A DNA stretch of 9,937 bases from Deltaproteobacteria bacterium (lineage in GTDB: Bacteria > Desulfobacterota > Desulfobacteria > Desulfobacterales > JAFDCJ01), in NCBI GenBank assembly GCA_024277475.1, contig JAJRVC010000418.1, positions 1 to 9,937 of the forward strand, in the 5' to 3' direction. The translations under genes and the position numbers were made by a program. This document shows positions 6,677-9,937 of the stretch, piece by piece; the first letter of the stretch is position 1; each line of letters begins with the position of its first letter. The notes under the pieces are model-generated. The model saw nothing but the letters and a program-made list of their open reading frames with translations, did no database searches and was not told where the DNA came from.

Positions 6677-8020
6677 TCAGTTTCTCATTAAATACTTCTG
6701 TCCCAGCATCGCTGCTCCCTTGAGAGATGATTCGGTCTCAAAAGTAAATTTGCAGTTTCTCATCCATTTTGTTTTGGCACGAATTAAAGCTGGATTGATC
6801 GCACCACCGGAAACCAGGATGGTTTCTTTAAGCGGCATTTCAATGGAGATTTCCTTGAGATGTTCGCGTTGATATTCACATAAACCTTTGACCAGGGCCA
6901 CCAGCAATTCTTCGCGGGAGGTTTCCTGGGTTAATCCTGTAAATCCGGCTTTCAGCGGTTCCAGCGAATAGCGTGACCCCATCAGGTAAGGAATATAGCT
7001 TACCCCGCTTTCTCTATCCAGCCAGGTATCGATGGCCGCCGGCATAAATTTGTTGAAAAATTCATCGGCAGTCATCTCACGGCAAATCAGATCCTTGAAC
7101 CATTCAAATGCCTTGCCCTGAGCATTCATCACGTAAAAAGAAAACCAACGATCGGGGATGACATGGGTCCGGATGTTGTAGTTTTTAGAGGGGTAACATT
7201 TCGGCAGGCACACCATGGTAATCTCACAGGTGCCGTTGATGTTAAAGATATCACCCGGTTGCCGGACATCCACTGAATAAGCGGCCAGGACGGCATCGTT
7301 TCCACCGATAACCACTGCAGGTTCTTTTTTCAACCCCAATTCGGATGCAAGATTGCTTTTTAAGCGACCGGTGCTCTCATAGGCCGGGATCAGCTCCGGC
7401 AAGAGCGTCAAAGGCAGATCTAAGCAGCGCGCAATCTCCTCATTCCAGGTCATATCATTGGCGACGGTATTGTACAGGCCGGTCAAAGACGCTGAAGAGG
7501 GGTCCATGGCAAATTTCCCACTCAACCATTTAGCCATAAATGTGTTTGAATGACCGAAAATACACGTGTGATTAAATACATCGGGAAGGTGCTCTTTTAT
7601 CCAGAGAATCCCGGCCAGTGAACAGCCGCCGGCAACGGGCATGTTGGCCGTGTAATCCAGCAGTGTTTTGATCCCGATCGTATCAATGATAGACTGCGCC
7701 TGAGGCCGGGAACGCTGATCCAGCATCAGGATGGCGGGATTGAGGGCTTTTCCGCTTTCATCCATGGCGGTTAACCCGGGGGTGGTGCCCGAAAGTGAGA
7801 TGACCTCCACTGCTCCCATCATGTCGGCCATCGCTTTGCATCCGTTGACGAACGTCTGCTGCCACTTTTTAGGCTCGATATCACTGAACAGCCCGTCGTT
7901 GTAAGTATTGACGGCATATTCTGCGGATATTTGTCTCAGACATTTGAGATCATTTTCACGTTCTTCAAACACCCCCATTTTCATGGCGGTGGTGCCGATA
8001 TCAACACTAAGAATTGTCAT
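6677..8020 (-). CDS. FGGY-family carbohydrate kinase, substrate unassigned
   Basis: Second sugar kinase of the FGGY fold, 447 residues, shorter than the usual 480-520. SVDIGTTAMKMGVF (5-18) is the phosphate-binding start and ISLSGTTPGLTAMD (74-87) the following strand region. MLDQRS (99-104) is the substrate-side segment. Asp242 in IGGNDAVLAA (238-247) is the likely catalytic base, and VSGGAINPALIRAKTKW (403-419) lies in the ATP-side C-terminal domain. It lacks the GERSPGW-type motif of the other kinase in this window and is clearly a different subfamily, so the two are not a recent duplication. The start at 8020 has AGGAG (8032-8028) seven bases upstream; an in-frame ATG at 8062 would add 14 unconserved residues within repeat DNA. 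Its position directly after the UxaA-type gene suggests a kinase for a ketose, a sugar acid or a derivative of that pathway. The substrate cannot be read from sequence. Confidence 0.87.
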   Translation of the reverse strand: MTILSVDIGTTAMKMGVFEERENDLKCLRQISAEYAVNTYNDGLFSDIEPKKWQQTFVNGCKAMADMMGAVEVISLSGTTPGLTAMDESGKALNPAILMLDQRSRPQAQSIIDTIGIKTLLDYTANMPVAGGCSLAGILWIKEHLPDVFNHTCIFGHSNTFMAKWLSGKFAMDPSSASLTGLYNTVANDMTWNEEIARCLDLPLTLLPELIPAYESTGRLKSNLASELGLKKEPAVVIGGNDAVLAAYSVDVRQPGDIFNINGTCEITMVCLPKCYPSKNYNIRTHVIPDRWFSFYVMNAQGKAFEWFKDLICREMTADEFFNKFMPAAIDTWLDRESGVSYIPYLMGSRYSLEPLKAGFTGLTQETSREELLVALVKGLCEYQREHLKEISIEMPLKETILVSGGAINPALIRAKTKWMRNCKFTFETESSLKGAAMLGQKYLMRN

Positions 8021-8048
8021 AATCCAACTCCTGCTGTAACCGTTCACA

Positions 8049-8067
8049 GGTTCAGGCTTCAACGTTC
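8049..8067 (-). repeat. Second copy of the GTTGAA-type 19-mer
   Basis: On the - strand this reads GAACGTTGAAGCCTGAACC, 18 of 19 identical to the + strand copy at 3047-3065. It lies in the 146-base gap between the UxaA-type gene and the second FGGY kinase. The remainder of that gap (8068-8166) is GC-rich, with a short GGCCTC/GAGGCC stem (8078-8083 with 8105-8110), and no clear terminator or gene. Confidence 0.55.
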
Positions 8068-8166
8068 AGACTGCCCGGGCCTCGGGCTCGCAGATTACGT
8101 TTCGGAGGCCAGGGCGGGCTTTGAATTTTTCTTGCCTCCAACCTCAAACAGCCAAAGGCTCTGCTT

Positions 8167-9693
8167 TTACATCACTGCTCCGATGTTCCATGGCACGAAT
8201 TCATTATCGCCGATTCCATACCGTTCGCTTTTGCTCTTTTTGCCGGCGGCAACCTCCAGAATAAACCGGAAGATGCGTTCACCCATCTCCTCCACGGTTA
8301 TGGACCCGTCGATGGTTTCCCCGCAATTGATATCCATGTCGTCTTGCATGCGGACATACATCGAAGTATTGGTGGCAAGCTTTGTCACCGGCACTGGTTT
8401 GCATCCGTAAACCGAACCCCTGCCTGTGGTAAAACAGATCACATTGGCACCGCCGGCAACCATTCCGGTCAGCGAAACCGGATCGTAGCCCGGGGTGTCC
8501 ATAAACACTAGTCCCCTGGCAGCGACAGGCTGCGCGTATCGATAAACCTCCACCAGATTGCTGGTCCCGCCTTTAGCCGCAGCACCGAGCGATTTTTCGA
8601 GGATAGTGGTCAACCCGCCGGCCTTGTTGCCCGGAGACGGGTTGTTATCCATTTCGGCCTTATGGAGGGTCGTATAACTTTCCCACCAGCGAATTCGTTC
8701 GATAAGTTTTTCACCTACTTTATGGGAGGCGGCGCGCCGGGTCAAGAGATGTTCGGCACCGTATATTTCCGGGGTTTCACCCAGCACCGCGGTACCGCCG
8801 TGGTGCACCAGAAGATCAACCGCGGCTCCCAGCGCCGGATTGGCCGTAATGCCTGAGTAGCCATCGGAGCCGCCGCATTGAAGACCCAAAATCAGGTGAC
8901 TTGCCGGTACCGGTCGCCGGTCCACCTTGTTTGCCTGAGGCAGCATCTCTTGAATGCGCTGGATACCTTCCTTGACGGTTTTTGGGGTTCCGCCGGTTTC
9001 CTGAATCGTCAGGGTCTGCGTATTTGAGCTTTCAGTCAAATGCCTGTTTTTAAGCAAGGTGTCGATCTGCAGAACTTCGCATCCCAGACCGATGATCAGC
9101 ACGCCCGCAAAATTAGGATGCCGCACATACCCGGCTAGGGTATCCAGCAGGATCTCAAAACCCTCCCCGCTGCCCGAACAGGCACAGCCCATCCCATGGC
9201 AGATAGGCACAATGCCGTCAATATTTGGGTACTCAGCCAGCGCATCCCCTCTGAAAGCATCGGCAATAAATCGTGACACGGAGGCCGAGCAGTTTACCGT
9301 ACTGATGATGCCGATGTAATTGCGTGTTGCCACACGGCCATCTGCCCTCACGATACCCTCGAATGTTGCCGGCCCGGTCTCGTATTCGGTCTCTGATACT
9401 GCATCGACACCAATGGCGTAATCGCGATCAAAGCTTTTCATTTCGACATTATGGGTGTGAACATGCTCACCGGCCCGGATGTTGCGGGAAGCAAATCCAA
9501 CGATTTGACCGTATTTATGGATGCCGTCGCCGGATTTTATATCAGAAGCAGCGATTTTATGGCCAAAAGAAACCGGATCGATACAGGTAATCTTTTCTTC
9601 TAAAATCTCAGTTCCGGCCAAAATCTCGTCACGTGCGACGACCACATTATCAGAATCGTGCAACCGAATGGTAAGGGGCTTTGGGCTTGCCAT
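8167..9693 (-). CDS. UxaA/GarD-family dehydratase (altronate/galactarate dehydratase-like)
   Basis: Metal-dependent cytoplasmic hydroxyacid dehydratase of the UxaA/GarD family, which converts altronate or galactarate to a 2-keto-3-deoxy acid. At 508 residues it is the fused two-part form. The N-terminal SAF domain (about 5-83) contains GHKIAASDIKSGDGIHKYG (44-62) and GEHVHTHN (75-82). The catalytic part contains GLGCEVLQID (202-211), GLQCGGSDGYSGITANPALG (270-289), PSPGNKAGGL (352-361) and FTTGRGSVYG (421-430). The middle resembles E. coli UxaA, while DMDINCGETIDGSITVEEMG (452-471) is closer to GarD, so the acid substrate is open. The ATG at 9693 has GAGG at 9705-9702, eight bases upstream. 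It is the first gene of the - strand series and diverges from the gene starting at 9837. In uronate pathways this enzyme feeds ketodeoxygluconate to a kinase and an aldolase. Confidence 0.92.
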   Translation of the reverse strand: MASPKPLTIRLHDSDNVVVARDEILAGTEILEEKITCIDPVSFGHKIAASDIKSGDGIHKYGQIVGFASRNIRAGEHVHTHNVEMKSFDRDYAIGVDAVSETEYETGPATFEGIVRADGRVATRNYIGIISTVNCSASVSRFIADAFRGDALAEYPNIDGIVPICHGMGCACSGSGEGFEILLDTLAGYVRHPNFAGVLIIGLGCEVLQIDTLLKNRHLTESSNTQTLTIQETGGTPKTVKEGIQRIQEMLPQANKVDRRPVPASHLILGLQCGGSDGYSGITANPALGAAVDLLVHHGGTAVLGETPEIYGAEHLLTRRAASHKVGEKLIERIRWWESYTTLHKAEMDNNPSPGNKAGGLTTILEKSLGAAAKGGTSNLVEVYRYAQPVAARGLVFMDTPGYDPVSLTGMVAGGANVICFTTGRGSVYGCKPVPVTKLATNTSMYVRMQDDMDINCGETIDGSITVEEMGERIFRFILEVAAGKKSKSERYGIGDNEFVPWNIGAVM

Positions 9694-9836
9694 GTGCTTT
9701 TCCTCTTCTATAAATTGTTTAAAGTCTGTTAAATTTGTACGTTGAATTATCAGAAAAAAACATATAAGAACATTATTCAGTTAACGCAAGAAAAAAAATC
9801 AGTATCCCCTATCCGTTATGAAAAAGGAGAACGCTA
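9694..9836. promoter_or_regulatory. Divergent promoter region
   Basis: AT-rich 143-base spacer between two divergent starts. For the - strand gene a weak candidate promoter is TTGCGT (9789-9784), 17 bases, then TATATG (9766-9761). For the + strand gene the ribosome site AAGGAG at 9824-9829 is clear, but I see no strong promoter. No clean operator palindrome was found. A shared regulatory region is expected from the layout. Confidence 0.4.
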
Positions 9837-9937
9837 ATGATGAAATACCCTAGGATGGTTCGAATAAAACAGCATTTCAACACCACCCCGATCAAGGATA
9901 TTCCGGCTAAGGTCCGCACCGAGCTCGGCGGGATCCA
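9837..9937 (+). CDS. Start of a gene resembling LarA-like/DUF2088 proteins (3' truncated)
   Basis: Only the first 33 codons are in the window, and the frame stays open to the edge. Two adjacent ATGs (9837 and 9840) follow AAGGAG at 9824-9829 at 7 or 10 bases, so it is very probably a real start. The peptide begins MMKYPRMVRIKQHFNTTPIK and continues with DIPAKVRTELGGI. This pattern, with an RxxQxF block and then DIPxxVRxEL, recalls the N-terminus of lactate-racemase-domain (DUF2088) proteins, whose superfamily includes nickel-pincer hydroxyacid racemases and a gluconate 2-epimerase. That would suit a sugar-acid locus. The nickel-site histidines lie beyond the edge, so the assignment rests on a short remembered pattern and is tentative. 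Confidence 0.5.
   Translation, partial: MMKYPRMVRIKQHFNTTPIKDIPAKVRTELGGI

Noticed and set aside
7931..8410. 159-codon + strand open frame spanning a gap
   Set aside because: It overlaps the ends of two clear - strand genes, including their conserved ends, and crosses repeat DNA; its translation looks like antisense.
9818..9853. Eleven-codon ORF starting at ATG 9818, possible leader peptide
   Set aside because: It overlaps the ribosome site and start of the gene at 9837 in another frame, has no good ribosome site of its own, and is too short to distinguish from chance.

Overview
The window looks like a catabolic locus of an anaerobic, moderate-GC bacterium. A sulfate-reducing Desulfobacterota relative is my best guess. 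That rests on an MttB-family and a pterin-dependent methyltransferase sitting beside sugar-acid genes, and on intergenic GTTGAAC/GTTCAAC-type repeats. The taxonomic guess is inference only. Coding density is high, no gap exceeds about 185 bases, and I see no tRNA, rRNA, CRISPR array or transposase.

Layout. On the + strand, the 3' part of a gluconate-5-dehydrogenase-like SDR oxidoreductase (to 452) is followed by a full MttB-family methyltransferase without pyrrolysine (626-2104). A hairpin at 2103-2136 separates it from a run of five genes on the - strand. In their direction of transcription these are a UxaA/GarD-family hydroxyacid dehydratase (9693-8167), an FGGY sugar kinase (8020-6677), an IlvD/Edd dehydratase of the YjhG/YagF type (6502-4778), a gluconokinase-like FGGY kinase (4593-3073) and an MtgA/AcsE-like methyl-pterin methyltransferase (2949-2158). 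At the right edge a new + strand gene begins (9837), divergent from the uxaA-type gene. Its first 33 residues resemble the N-terminus of LarA-like (DUF2088) proteins.

How the genes may work together. The SDR, two unrelated dehydratases, two kinases and a possible LarA-like racemase/epimerase fit oxidation, epimerisation, dehydration and phosphorylation of aldonic or uronic acids to 2-keto-3-deoxy intermediates. The two methyltransferases fit the two ends of a corrinoid relay: substrate demethylation, then methyl transfer to tetrahydrofolate. The corrinoid carrier protein, its reactivator, the aldolase and the transporter are not in the window. A plausible reading is catabolism of a methylated sugar acid, or of a quaternary amine in a locus that merely adjoins sugar-acid genes. 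Neither is proven by the sequence.

The - strand genes are separated by 123-184 base gaps, unusually wide for one tight operon. Those gaps hold repeats: a roughly 73-base inverted repeat at 6585-6657, two related 19-mers at 3047-3065 and 8049-8067, and tandem operator-like repeats with a candidate promoter before the methyltransferase gene. The five genes may therefore be several transcription units.
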